Assembly: GCF_019456655.1 (NCBI RefSeq)
Contig: NZ_CP080332.1
Span: 5,270,001-5,334,000 of the forward strand
DNA from: Mycolicibacterium diernhoferi
GTDB lineage: Bacteria > Actinomycetota > Actinomycetes > Mycobacteriales > Mycobacteriaceae
Direction: 5' to 3'
Length of the DNA: 64,000 nucleotides
The notes below the pieces were generated by a model. The model was given only the letters and a program-made list of their open reading frames with translations, was not told where the DNA came from and did not search any database. The position numbers and the translations under genes are program-made. Position 1 is the first letter of the stretch. Each line of letters opens with the position of its first letter. Of this stretch, positions 8,854 to 18,652 are shown one piece after another.

Positions 8854-9602
8854 GAGCGGATGATCTGTCCGCCGTCGACGTTGAAGATCTGCCCGGTGAT
8901 CCACTTGGCCTCATCCGAGAGCAGGAACAGGCACATGCCGACCAGATCCTCGGGCTGCCCCATCCGGGACAGCGGGATGTTCTTCACGATGTCGGCCACC
9001 ATCTCCTGGGGGGTGGTGGTGCGGTTGGCCTCGGTGTCGATCGGGCCCGGGGCAATGGCGTTGATCCGGATGTTCTGGCCGCCGAGCTCACGGGAGAGCT
9101 GCTGGGTGAGGCCGTTGATGCCGACCTTGGCCAGACCGTAGAAGTTCGCGTAGAGCCAGGCGGCCGTCGAGGACTGGTTGACGATGGCGCCGCCGCCACG
9201 CTTGGCCATCTTCTTGTAGACCGCGCGGGTGCACCACAGCGCACCGTCGAGGTTCACGCTCATGAACTTCTTGTAGTACTCCGGGTCCACCGTGACCAGG
9301 AAGTCCAGCTTCATGCCGCCGAAGATGGCCGCATTGTTCACCAGGTAGTCGATGCCGCCGAACTCCGCGAGCGTGGCCGCGGCCATCTCCTTGGCCGACT
9401 CCGGGTCGGAGACGTCGACGCGCACCGCCAGCGCGTTGCCGCCCTCGCCCAAGATGCCGTCGGCGACCTTCTGTGCGCCTTCGAAGTTGATGTCGGCGAC
9501 CACGACGGCGGCACCCTGACGTGCCAGCGCCTCGGCGTACGCCTGGCCGATACCGCCGCCGGCACCGGTGACGATGCCCACCTTGTTGTCGAACTGTCCC
9601 AT
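8850..9602 (-). CDS. Short-chain dehydrogenase/reductase (Rv0769-like)
   Basis: A 250-residue classical SDR. The cofactor motif TGAGGGIGQ is at residues 12-20, NNAA near 88-91, and the catalytic Tyr-Lys motif is YGLAK, preceded by the serine-containing NQSSTAA. The C-terminal FNVDGG is typical of FabG-like reductases. ADINF after beta-strand 2 has an acidic residue, which favours NAD over NADP. It sits between aldA (11 bp upstream) and the 3-HIBDH-like gene (4-bp overlap). Oxidation of a secondary or primary alcohol ahead of aldA is a reasonable inference. Confidence 0.88.
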   Translation of the reverse strand: MGQFDNKVGIVTGAGGGIGQAYAEALARQGAAVVVADINFEGAQKVADGILGEGGNALAVRVDVSDPESAKEMAAATLAEFGGIDYLVNNAAIFGGMKLDFLVTVDPEYYKKFMSVNLDGALWCTRAVYKKMAKRGGGAIVNQSSTAAWLYANFYGLAKVGINGLTQQLSRELGGQNIRINAIAPGPIDTEANRTTTPQEMVADIVKNIPLSRMGQPEDLVGMCLFLLSDEAKWITGQIFNVDGGQIIRS

Positions 9603-9613
9603 CGAAAATCTCC

Positions 9614-11083
9614 TCAGTTGGCTAGCGTCGCGATGAGCTTGGTTTCCAGGTACTCCTCGAAACCGGCCACGCCCATCTCGCGGCCGACCCCGGATTGCTT
9701 GTAACCGCCGAACGGCGCGTCGGCGGAGTACCAGATGCCGCCGTTGACGTTGACCGTGCCGACCCGCAGGCGCGCCGCGACCGCCTGCGCACGGTCGTCG
9801 TCACCGGAGAACACCGTGCCCGACAGGCCGTACGGGGAGTCGTTGGCGATGCGCACGGCATCGTCGTCGCCGTCGTGGGCGATCACCGTCAGCACCGGGC
9901 CGAAGATCTCCTCGCGGGACACCCGCGCCGAGTTGTCCAGTCCGGCGATCACGGTCGGCTCGATGAAAAAGCCGGTGTCCAGGTCCGCCGGGCGTCCGCC
10001 GCCACACGCGAACCGGCCGCCCTCGGCGATCGCGGAGTCCAGGTAGCCCTGGATGCGGTCACGCTGGCGGGCCGAGATGACCGGCCCGCACACGGTGCGC
10101 TTGCTGTTCGGGTCGCCCGGCTTGATGCCGGATAGCGTTGCCGCCGCAGCCTCGACGGCGTCGTCATACTTCGCCCTGGGCACCACCAGCCGGGTGGTGA
10201 TGGCGCAACCCTGTCCGGCGTGCATGGCGACGGTGAAGGCCGCCATCGCGCACGCCCCGTTCAGGTCCGCGTCATCGAGCACCAGAAAGGCGGACTTGCC
10301 GCCGAGTTCCAGGAACACCTTCTTGATGGTCACCGCCGCGTCGGTCATCACCGCGCGACCGGTGGCGGTGGACCCGGTGAACGAAACCATGTCCACCCGT
10401 GGGTCTTTGGAGAGCAGGGCGCCGACGGAGTGATCGTCGGAGGTGACGATGTTGATCACCCCCGCCGGGAAGTCGGTGTGCTCGGCGATGATCTCGCCGA
10501 GCACGGCGGCCGCCCATGGGGTGTCCGGGGCCGGTTTGAGAATCAACGTGTTGCCCGCGGCCAGCGCCGGGCCGATCTTGGCCAGGTTGATCTGATGCGG
10601 GAAGTTCCACGGGGTGATGGCGCCGACGACGCCGACGGCCTCCCGGGCGATGGTGCGGTTGGTCGGGATCCCCTGCGGTGTCGCGTGCCCCAGATCGGTT
10701 CGCCACGCATAGTTCTCCGCGGTATCGGCGGAGAACGCGAGATCGTCGACCGGCCCCTCCAGCTGAGCGCCCGAGGTCAGCATCCGCGGAGCGCCCACCT
10801 CCGAGATCGTCAGTTCCCGCAGATCTTCGATATTGGCCTGCAACGCTTCCCGGAGCTGGCGCAGGCAGCGCACCCGCAGCTCGGTGTTGGTCGACCAGTC
10901 GGTGCCGTCGAAGGCGGTCCGCGCGGCGCCGATGGCCGAGCTCATATCCGTCTCGTCGGCATTGGCCGCGACGCCGAGCACCTCTTCGGTGGCCGGGTTG
11001 ACCGTCTGGAAGGTTCCCCCGCTTCCGGCGACCAGCTTGCCGTCGATGAACAACCGGCTCTCGCGATCCGCCAGAATCGACAT
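9614..11083 (-). CDS. aldA: NAD-dependent aldehyde dehydrogenase
   Basis: A 489-residue ALDH that oxidises an aldehyde to its acid. The catalytic Cys293 is in GQGCAITTR and the general base Glu259 is in LELGGKS. The cofactor motif is FTGSTATGR. The sequence closely follows M. tuberculosis AldA (Rv0768), including SEVGAPRMLTSGAQLEGPV. The ATG at 11083 has GAGGAG about 4-9 bp upstream; the frame is open further but lacks support. It is the first gene of a five-gene operon running to 6334. It is divergent from tetR, with a TGGACA-N2-TGTCCG inverted repeat 33 bp upstream of its start. Confidence 0.93.
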   Translation of the reverse strand: MSILADRESRLFIDGKLVAGSGGTFQTVNPATEEVLGVAANADETDMSSAIGAARTAFDGTDWSTNTELRVRCLRQLREALQANIEDLRELTISEVGAPRMLTSGAQLEGPVDDLAFSADTAENYAWRTDLGHATPQGIPTNRTIAREAVGVVGAITPWNFPHQINLAKIGPALAAGNTLILKPAPDTPWAAAVLGEIIAEHTDFPAGVINIVTSDDHSVGALLSKDPRVDMVSFTGSTATGRAVMTDAAVTIKKVFLELGGKSAFLVLDDADLNGACAMAAFTVAMHAGQGCAITTRLVVPRAKYDDAVEAAAATLSGIKPGDPNSKRTVCGPVISARQRDRIQGYLDSAIAEGGRFACGGGRPADLDTGFFIEPTVIAGLDNSARVSREEIFGPVLTVIAHDGDDDAVRIANDSPYGLSGTVFSGDDDRAQAVAARLRVGTVNVNGGIWYSADAPFGGYKQSGVGREMGVAGFEEYLETKLIATLAN

Positions 11084-11116
11084 CCCACTCCTCATGTTTC
11101 GGTGGTCCACATTCTC

Positions 11117-11130
11117 TGGACAAGTGTCCG
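11117..11130. promoter_or_regulatory. Inverted repeat upstream of aldA (operator copy 1)
   Basis: TGGACA-AG-TGTCCG: 6-bp arms with one mismatch and a 2-bp spacer. The same element recurs at 11274-11287 over the tetR start. It sits 33 bp before the aldA ATG, in promoter position. Most likely bound by the TetR protein encoded at 11281. Confidence 0.65.
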
Positions 11131-11268
11131 ACATCAGTCCACCGAACCATAACCTTAGGTCCGCGGCGGTGGCAAGACCCGGCATCGCCACCGGACCGAC
11201 GGTCGCACGGCTGGGCCTCTGTACTGGTATTTCAGGCCAGATGCTTGCTCCGGGACGATGTCATCCGA

Positions 11269-11274
11269 TAACTT
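11269..11274 (+). promoter_or_regulatory. -10 box of leaderless tetR (Rv0767c-like)
   Basis: TAACTT ends 6 nt before the GTG start at 11281. The last base overlaps operator copy 2, so a bound repressor would cover the transcription start. Confidence 0.5.
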
Positions 11275-11287
11275 GGACATGTGTCCA
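11274..11287. promoter_or_regulatory. Inverted repeat over the tetR start codon (operator copy 2)
   Basis: TGGACA-TG-TGTCCA has perfect 6-bp arms separated by 2 bp. It spans the end of the -10 box, the predicted transcription start and the GTG start codon of the tetR gene. This is the expected geometry for autorepression. Confidence 0.7.
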
Positions 11288-11895
11288 GCGATCCGGTGTC
11301 AACCGTCACAGGCAAGGCGGACGGCAAGCCTGCCGAGGCGCCGCGCAACCGACGGCAGGAAGAGACCTTCCGCAAGGTGGTCGCCGCCGGCATGGAGATG
11401 CTGCGCGAGTCGTCCTATGCGGATCTGACGGTGCGCGCTGTGGCGGCCCGGGCCAAGGTCGCCCCCGCCACCGCCTACACCTACTTCTCGTCGAAGAACC
11501 ACCTGATCGCCGAGGTGTACCTGGATCTGGTGAAGCAGGTCCCGTACTTCACCGATGTCAACGACTCGATGACCACCCGCGTCGACAAGGCCGTGCGCGC
11601 CCTGGCCCTCGTCGTGGCCGACGAACCGGAGGTCGCCGCGGCCTGCACCACCGCTCTGATGAGCGGGAGCAGCGACCCCGCTGTCCGCAAGGTCCGCGAC
11701 CGGATCGGCGCCGAGATCCACAAGCGCATCCGTTCCGCCGTCGGCCCCGACGCCGACCCCCGCATCGTCTCCGCGCTGGAGATGACGTTCTTCGGCGCAC
11801 TCGTCAACGCCGGCAGCGGCGCCTTCACCTACCACCAGATCGCCGACCGACTCACCTATGTCGTCGGGCTGATCCTGGGCGAGGAGTCCAAATGA
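11281..11895 (+). CDS. TetR-family regulator of the aldA and cyp123-cyp51 operons (Rv0767c-like)
   Basis: A 204-residue TetR protein with a polar N-terminal tail, then the DNA-binding domain (RAVAARAKVAPATAYTYFSS, about residues 56-75). The C-terminal domain ends in LGEESK. GTG at 11281 is the start; the mRNA appears leaderless. The stop overlaps the cyp123 ATG (ATGA), so it is the first gene of the cyp123-SDR-cyp51-ferredoxin operon. Identical inverted repeats occur at its own start and before the divergent aldA. Both transcription units are therefore likely under its control. The ligand is unknown, perhaps an aldehyde, acid or sterol. Confidence 0.9.
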   Translation: MSSDPVSTVTGKADGKPAEAPRNRRQEETFRKVVAAGMEMLRESSYADLTVRAVAARAKVAPATAYTYFSSKNHLIAEVYLDLVKQVPYFTDVNDSMTTRVDKAVRALALVVADEPEVAAACTTALMSGSSDPAVRKVRDRIGAEIHKRIRSAVGPDADPRIVSALEMTFFGALVNAGSGAFTYHQIADRLTYVVGLILGEESK

Positions 11896-13094
11896 GCTCA
11901 CCCACTGTCGACCTGATCCTCGACCCGTACAGCTACGACTTCCACGAGGACCCGTATCCGTACTACAAGCGATTGCGCGACGAGGCCCCGATCTATCACA
12001 ACGAAAAGCTGAAGTTCTGGGCGCTGTCCCGGCATGCGGACGTGGTGGCGGGCTTCCGCAACAGTGTTGCCCTGTCCAACAAGCACGGGGTGTCCCTGGA
12101 CCCGATCTCGCGCAACGACGAGGCACACCGGGTGATGTCGTTTCTGGCCCTCGACGATCCCGGCCATCTGCGGTTGCGCACCCTGGTGTCCAAGGGCTTC
12201 ACCCCGCGGCGCATCCGGGAGTTGGAGGGCCGGGTCACCGAGATCGCCGTGCAGCACCTCGATGCCGCGCTGCAGTCCGACACGTTCGACTACGTGGACG
12301 ATTTCGCGGGCAAGCTCCCGATGGATGTGATCTCGGAGCTGATGGGGGTGCCCGACGAGGACCGGGTCCGCATCCGCGCCCAGGCCGATGCGGTGATGCA
12401 CCGCGAGGACGGTGTCGCCGACGTGCCCGCCTCGGCCATCGAGGCCTCCGGGGAACTGCTGGTCTACTACGCCGACATGGTCAAGCAACGCCGCAAGCGC
12501 CCCAGCGACGATCTGACCTCGGCGCTGGTCGAGGCCGAGATCGACGGGGACAAGCTCACCGACGACGAGATCATGGCGTTCCTGTTCCTGATGGTGGTGG
12601 CCGGGAATGAGACCACCACCAAACTCCTGGCCAATGCCGCCTTCTGGGGCTACAAGAACCCGGACCAGCTGGCCCCGGTCTTCGACGACCACGACCTGGT
12701 CACGCCGTGGGTGGAGGAGACGCTGCGCTATGACGCCTCCAGCCAGATCCTGGCCCGTGCGGTGGTCGAGGACATCACGTTCTATGACACCACCGTGCCC
12801 GCCGGCGATGTGCTCGTCCTGCTGATCGGCTCGGCCAACCGCGACGAACGGGTCTTCGAGAACCCCGACGATTACCGCATCGACCGTGAGATCGGCCCCA
12901 AGCTGGTGAGTTTCGGCAGCGGCGCCCACTTCTGCCTCGGCGCGCACCTGGCCCGGATGGAGGCCCGGGTGGCACTGACCGAACTGTTCAAACGGATCCG
13001 CGCATTCGAGATCGACGAGGCGAACTCCGTCCGGGTCCACTCCAGTAGCGTTCGCGGTTTTGCTCACCTCCCGATGACCGTCCAGCTCCGCTGA
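11892..13094 (+). CDS. cyp123: Cytochrome P450 123
   Basis: A 400-residue P450 very similar over its whole length to M. tuberculosis CYP123 (Rv0766c). Shared landmarks include DPYSYDFHEDPYPYY at the N-terminus, GKLPMDVISELMGVPD and the I-helix VAGNETTTK. The haem loop FGSGAHFCLG carries Cys348. The substrate is not established. It is translationally coupled to tetR (ATGA overlap) and followed after 20 bp by an SDR and cyp51. Electrons probably come from the ferredoxin at 15329. Confidence 0.93.
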   Translation: MSSPTVDLILDPYSYDFHEDPYPYYKRLRDEAPIYHNEKLKFWALSRHADVVAGFRNSVALSNKHGVSLDPISRNDEAHRVMSFLALDDPGHLRLRTLVSKGFTPRRIRELEGRVTEIAVQHLDAALQSDTFDYVDDFAGKLPMDVISELMGVPDEDRVRIRAQADAVMHREDGVADVPASAIEASGELLVYYADMVKQRRKRPSDDLTSALVEAEIDGDKLTDDEIMAFLFLMVVAGNETTTKLLANAAFWGYKNPDQLAPVFDDHDLVTPWVEETLRYDASSQILARAVVEDITFYDTTVPAGDVLVLLIGSANRDERVFENPDDYRIDREIGPKLVSFGSGAHFCLGAHLARMEARVALTELFKRIRAFEIDEANSVRVHSSSVRGFAHLPMTVQLR

Positions 13095-13114
13095 GACCGA
13101 AAGGCCCTGTATTC

Positions 13115-13935
13115 ATGCCCAGATTTGATCCTCTGCCCGACCGCCGGCCCGCGCTCGTCGCCGGCGCGTCCTCCGGAATCGGCGAGGCGACCGCGATCAA
13201 ACTCGCCACCAACGGTTTCCCGGTCGCCCTCGGCGCCCGCCGGGTGGAAAAGCTGCAGGAGATCGTCGGCAAGATCCGCGCCGACGGCGGTGAAGCGATC
13301 GCGGTGCACCTCGACGTCACCGACCCCGACTCGGTGAAGGCGGCCGTCGAGCAGACCGTCTCCGAACTCGGCGAGATCGAGGTGCTGGTCGCCGGCGCCG
13401 GGGACACCAACTTCGGCAAGCTGCACGAGATGAGCACCGACGAGTTCGCCGACCAGCTGCAGATCCATCTGGTCGGCGCGAATCGGCTCGCCACCGCGGT
13501 ACTGCCCGGCATGATCGAGCGCCGGCGTGGCGACCTGATCTTCGTCGGATCCGATGTGGCCCTGCGGCCACGGCCGCATATGGGCGCCTACGGCGCCGCG
13601 AAGGCCGGCCTGGTCGCCATGGTGACCAACCTGCAGATGGAACTGGAAGGCACCGGGGTTCGCGCCTCGATCGTGCACCCGGGCCCGACCATGACCTCGA
13701 TGGGCTGGAGCCTGCCGGCCGAGAAGATCGGTCCCGCGCTGGAGGACTGGGCCAAGTGGGGCCAGGCGCGCCACGACTACTTCATGCGCGCCGCCGACCT
13801 CGCCCGCGCCATCACCTTCGTGGCCGAAACCCCGCGCGGCCACTACATCGCGAACATGGAACTGCAGCCCGAGGCTCCGCTGGCGGACGTCAAGGACCGA
13901 CAGAAACTTGCTCTCGGCGAGGAGGGAATGCCGTC

Positions 13936-13939
<4 letters not shown>
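13115..13939 (+). CDS. Short-chain dehydrogenase in the cyp51 operon (Rv0765c-like)
   Basis: A 274-residue SDR. The glycine motif is VAGASSGIGEA (about residues 15-25), and the active-site Tyr-Lys is YGAAK. The usual NNAG motif is replaced by AGAGD. ALGARR after beta-2 carries arginines that suggest NADP(H). The stop overlaps the cyp51 ATG (ATGA), so the two proteins are made together. Oxidation or reduction of a P450 product, for instance a sterol or lipid alcohol, is a contextual inference only. The start ATG at 13115 has an AAAGG-type site (GAAAGG) about 10 bp upstream. Confidence 0.88.
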
Positions 13940-15541
<1,602 letters not shown>

Positions 15542-15545
15542 GCCG

Positions 15546-16085
15546 ATGGCGTCAAGAGAACAACTCGAGAACTGGGTCGAGCGTTGGCTGCAGGCCAACA
15601 AGGACGCCGAGGCGGCCGGTGACTGGAAGCCGCTGGCGGACTTCTACACCTCCGACGCCACCTACGGCTGGAACATCGGCCCCAAGGAAGACGTCATGTG
15701 CGTGGGCAAGGAGGAGATAGCCGAGATCGCCCTGGGCCTGGAGATGCTCGGCCTGGAGAACTGGTACTACGAGTACCAGCGCACACTCATCGACGACAAG
15801 CAGAACGAGATCGTCGGCTTCTGGAAGCAGATCGCCAAGAAGAGCGACGGCACCGAGAGCGAGATCTACGGGATCGGCGGCAGTTGGTTCCGGCTCAACG
15901 ATGAGCTGTTGATCGAGTGGCAGCGCGACTTCTTCGACTTCGGCCACGTCGCGAAGGGCTACGCAAAGCTCATCGAATCCGGTGACCTGACCCCGGCCAT
16001 GCAGCAGCGCATCGAGCGGTCATTGTCCGGGGAGAAGCTGCCCGGCTACTACCCGCTGGGGCAGGCACCTGTTCCAATCTGGTGA
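15546..16085 (+). CDS. NTF2/SnoaL-like protein (Rv0762c-like)
   Basis: A 179-residue protein with a cone-shaped NTF2-like fold, recognisable from the segments ADFYTSDATYGWN, EIYGIGGSWFRLNDELLIEWQRD. The strong aromatic content would line a hydrophobic pocket. It is the last gene of the cyp51 operon, 4 bp after the ferredoxin, and matches Rv0762c in position. Members of this superfamily include isomerases, dehydratases and non-catalytic binding proteins, so a function cannot be given. The ATG at 15546 is preceded by GAGAAGGGTTGAG. An intrinsic terminator follows. Confidence 0.85.
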   Translation: MASREQLENWVERWLQANKDAEAAGDWKPLADFYTSDATYGWNIGPKEDVMCVGKEEIAEIALGLEMLGLENWYYEYQRTLIDDKQNEIVGFWKQIAKKSDGTESEIYGIGGSWFRLNDELLIEWQRDFFDFGHVAKGYAKLIESGDLTPAMQQRIERSLSGEKLPGYYPLGQAPVPIW

Positions 16086-16090
16086 TACAC

Positions 16091-16115
16091 CCAACCACCC
16101 GGTTGGTTGTTTTGT
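16091..16115 (+). terminator. Intrinsic terminator after the cyp51 operon
   Basis: CCAACC-ACCC-GGTTGG forms a short stem-loop followed by TTGTTTTG. It ends the tetR-cyp123-cyp51 transcript before the adhB promoter. The stem is modest (6-7 bp) but the U-rich tail is unusual for this GC-rich sequence. Confidence 0.55.
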
Positions 16116-16119
16116 GACA

Positions 16120-16138
16120 TAGGTTACTAAGCTATCTT
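16120..16138 (+). promoter_or_regulatory. AT-rich adhB promoter region
   Basis: Three overlapping candidate -10 boxes (TAGGTT at 16120, TAAGCT at 16128, TATCTT at 16133) occur in an AT-rich island about 45-60 bp before adhB. The nearby ACTAA and TTAGT arms (about 16126 and 16147) give a weak dyad. This gene therefore has its own promoter and a short leader. Confidence 0.4.
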
Positions 16139-16179
16139 CGGACAAGTTAGTCACAGTCTCCACGAAAGCAAGGATCTTG

Positions 16180-17310
16180 ATGAAGACAAAAGGCGCCATC
16201 ATCCGGGAGTTCAACCAGCCGTGGTCGATCGAGGAGATCGAGATCGGCGACCCGGTAAAAGATGAGGTCAAGATCCAGATGGAGGCCTCCGGGATGTGCC
16301 ATTCCGACCACCATCTGGTGACCGGAGACATCCCGATGTTCGGGTTCCCGGTGCTGGGCGGGCACGAGGGCGCCGGCATCGTCACCGAGGTCGGCCCGGG
16401 TGTGGAGAACATCAAGCCCGGCGACCACGTCGTGCTGTCGTTCATCCCGTCCTGCGGTGAATGCCCGTCGTGTCAGGCCGGCCTGCGCAACCTCTGCGAT
16501 CTCGGCGCGGGCCTGCTGGCCGGCGTCGCCGTCTCCGACGGCACCCACCGCATCCACACCGCCTCGGGCGACCCGGTGTTCCCGATGACCCTGCTGGGCA
16601 CCTTCTCCCCGTACATGGTCGTGCACAAGAGCTCGGTGGTGAAGATCGACGAGTCGATCCCGTTCGAGGTCGCCTGCCTGGTCGGCTGCGGCGTCACCAC
16701 CGGGTACGGCTCGGCCGTGCGCAGTGGCGACATCCGCCCCGGCGAGGACGTCGCGATCGTCGGCATCGGCGGCGTCGGCATGGGCGCCCTGCAGGGTGCG
16801 GTCAACGCCGGTGCCCGCAACATCTTCGCCATCGACCCGATCGAGTGGAAGCGTGACCAGGCGCTCAAGTTCGGCGCCACGCACGTCTACCCGGACATCG
16901 AGTCGGCGATGGGCGGCATCGCCGAGGTCACCCACGGCGGCATGGCACGTAAGACCATCGTCACCGTCGGCGAGCTCAAGGGCAAGGACGTCGACAGCTA
17001 CCTGAGCATCACGAGCAAGGGCGGCACCTGCGTGCTGACCGCCGTCGGCAGCATGTCCGACACCAACGTGACGCTGAACCTGTCGATGTTGACCCTGCTG
17101 CAGAAGAACCTGCAGGGCACCATCTTCGGTGGCGGCAACCCGCACCACGACATCCCGCTGCTGCTGTCGATGTACAAGGCCGGCCGCCTGAACCTCGATG
17201 ACATGGTCACCCGGCAGTACAAGCTGGAACAGATCAACGACGGCTACAAGGACATGCTCGAAGGCCGCAACATCCGCGGCGTCATCCGTTACACCGACGC
17301 GGACCGCTGA
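16180..17310 (+). CDS. adhB: Zinc-containing NAD-dependent alcohol dehydrogenase, AdhB / NDMA-dependent type
   Basis: A 376-residue medium-chain alcohol dehydrogenase. The catalytic zinc motif is GMCHSDHH and GGHEGAG, and the structural zinc site is CGECPSCQAGLRNLC (four cysteines). The nucleotide-binding motif is GIGGVGMGALQG. It corresponds to Rv0761c. Homologues of this family keep NAD tightly bound and re-oxidise it with mycofactocin in mycobacteria; that is family knowledge, not shown here. The start is ATG at 16180, with AAGGA about 8 bp upstream. It is followed by a very strong hairpin before the next gene. Confidence 0.92.
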   Translation: MKTKGAIIREFNQPWSIEEIEIGDPVKDEVKIQMEASGMCHSDHHLVTGDIPMFGFPVLGGHEGAGIVTEVGPGVENIKPGDHVVLSFIPSCGECPSCQAGLRNLCDLGAGLLAGVAVSDGTHRIHTASGDPVFPMTLLGTFSPYMVVHKSSVVKIDESIPFEVACLVGCGVTTGYGSAVRSGDIRPGEDVAIVGIGGVGMGALQGAVNAGARNIFAIDPIEWKRDQALKFGATHVYPDIESAMGGIAEVTHGGMARKTIVTVGELKGKDVDSYLSITSKGGTCVLTAVGSMSDTNVTLNLSMLTLLQKNLQGTIFGGGNPHHDIPLLLSMYKAGRLNLDDMVTRQYKLEQINDGYKDMLEGRNIRGVIRYTDADR

Positions 17311-17312
17311 CC

Positions 17313-17370
17313 CACACTCGCCGGCACCGTGTTCTGCTGTGCAGGACACGGTGCCGGCGAGCAGGGTGTG
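17313..17370 (+). terminator. Long perfect hairpin between adhB and the KSI-like gene
   Basis: Sixteen-base arms at 17317-17332 and 17346-17361 are perfectly complementary. Inside them CTGC/GCAG add four more pairs around a 3-nt loop with a possible G-U pair between. Outside, CACAC (17313-17317) and GTGTG (17366-17370) could extend it. There is no U-tract and the next ribosome site (AAAGGA) starts just after. It may act as a terminator, an mRNA stabiliser for adhB, or a control on the downstream gene. Confidence 0.6.
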
Positions 17371-17379
17371 AAAGGAAAC

Positions 17380-17799
17380 ATGACCGATTCACCTGTCGTC
17401 CTCGCGTCCCAGGCATCCTGGCGCTGTGTGCAAGCCGGCGATGGCGAGGGCTGGCTCGCGCTGATGTCCGACGACATCGTCATCGAGGATCCGATCGGTG
17501 AGGCCGTCACCAACCCGGACGGCAGTGGGGTGCGCGGCAAGGAGGCCGTACGAGCCTTCTTCGACACCAACATCGGTCCCAACAAGCTCACGGTCACCTG
17601 CGAGGAGACGTTCCCGTCCAGCTCGCCGACCGAGATCGCCTACATCCTGGTGCTGCGTACCGAGTTTCCCAACGGGTTCGTGGCCACCGTGCGCGGCGTG
17701 TTCACCTACCGGGTGAACGATGCGGGCCTCATCACGAACCTGCGCGGCTACTGGAACATGGACGCCATGAAGTTCTCCGAGGTGGAGAAGACAGATTAG
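17380..17799 (+). CDS. Ketosteroid isomerase-like NTF2-fold protein (Rv0760c-like)
   Basis: A 139-residue protein nearly identical in pattern to Rv0760c. Landmarks are ASQASWRCVQAGD, the acidic DDIVIEDPIG, GVRGKEAVRAFFDTNI, TCEETFPSSSP and VRGVFTYRVNDAGLI. The fold is that of delta-5-3-ketosteroid isomerase, with acidic residues in the pocket, but isomerase activity is not guaranteed for this group. The ATG at 17380 has AAAGGA 5 bp before it. Its TAG stop overlaps the predicted AUU start of the next SDR gene, suggesting joint translation. Confidence 0.88.
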   Translation: MTDSPVVLASQASWRCVQAGDGEGWLALMSDDIVIEDPIGEAVTNPDGSGVRGKEAVRAFFDTNIGPNKLTVTCEETFPSSSPTEIAYILVLRTEFPNGFVATVRGVFTYRVNDAGLITNLRGYWNMDAMKFSEVEKTD

Positions 17800-18652
17800 C
17801 GGTGCGCTCACCGACCGCGCCGCCGTCGTGGTCGGCGGCACCCGCGGTATCGGCTTGGCGGTGGCCGAACTGCTGGCCGCCCAGGGCGCCCGGGTGCTGG
17901 TCAACGGCCGCGACCCGGAAGCGGTAGCACAAGCCGCACAACATGTTTCGGGTATCGGATATGCCGGTTCGCCCGCCGATCCGACGGTGGCCGACGACCT
18001 GGTCGAGGCCTGTGTCGCCGAGTTCGGCCGGATCGACATCCTGATCAACTGCGCGGGCACCGCGGAACCACCGGGATCCTCGATACTGTCCATCACCAGC
18101 GCACAGTTTCGCGATCTGGTCGACGCCCACCTGGGCACCGCGTTCGAGACGGCCCGCGCGGCGGCGCCGCACATGGTCGCCCAAGGTTCCGGCGCCATCG
18201 TCAACACCAGTTCGTTCGCCTACCTGGGTGACTACGGCGGCACCGGCTACCCGGCCGGCAAGGGCGGCGTCAACGGCCTCACGCTGGCCATCGCCGCGGA
18301 ACTGAAAGACCGAGGGGTACGGGCCAATGTGGTGTGCCCGGGGGCGAAGACCCGGCTGTCCACCGGCACCGACTACGAGCAGCACATCACCGAGCTCAAC
18401 CGGCGCGGTCTACTCGACGACGTCAGTTTCCAGGGAGCGCTGGACGCCGGGCCCGCCGGCCACGTGGCCCCCACCTACGCCTATCTCGTCAGCGACCTGG
18501 CCAAGGACGTCACCGGCCGGATCTTCATCGCCGCGGGCGGTTTCATCGGCGAGTTCGCCCGCCCCACGCCGGGTTTCATCGGCTACCGCGATCACCACGA
18601 CACCCCGCCCTACACCCTGGACGAGGTGCACGCCCTGATTCAGGACGGCTGA
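17795..18652 (+). CDS. Short-chain dehydrogenase with predicted AUU start codon
   Basis: A 285-residue SDR. The nucleotide motif is VVGGTRGIG, the active-site region NTSSFAYL then YPAGK, and the C-terminal tail is extended (about residues 245-285). No ATG, GTG or TTG exists in frame between an upstream stop at 17768 and GTG at 17828. That GTG would delete the first beta strand (RAAVVV). ATT at 17795 overlaps the previous stop (ATTAG) and has GGAG at 17784-17787 seven bases upstream. I therefore propose AUU initiation by translational coupling. A sequencing error is the main alternative. The end overlaps the convergent desaturase by 13 bp. Confidence 0.8.
   Translation: MSGALTDRAAVVVGGTRGIGLAVAELLAAQGARVLVNGRDPEAVAQAAQHVSGIGYAGSPADPTVADDLVEACVAEFGRIDILINCAGTAEPPGSSILSITSAQFRDLVDAHLGTAFETARAAAPHMVAQGSGAIVNTSSFAYLGDYGGTGYPAGKGGVNGLTLAIAAELKDRGVRANVVCPGAKTRLSTGTDYEQHITELNRRGLLDDVSFQGALDAGPAGHVAPTYAYLVSDLAKDVTGRIFIAAGGFIGEFARPTPGFIGYRDHHDTPPYTLDEVHALIQDG

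Noticed and set aside
17828..18652. SDR starting at GTG 17828
   Set aside because: This start would remove the first beta strand of the Rossmann fold, and no ribosome site is placed for it.
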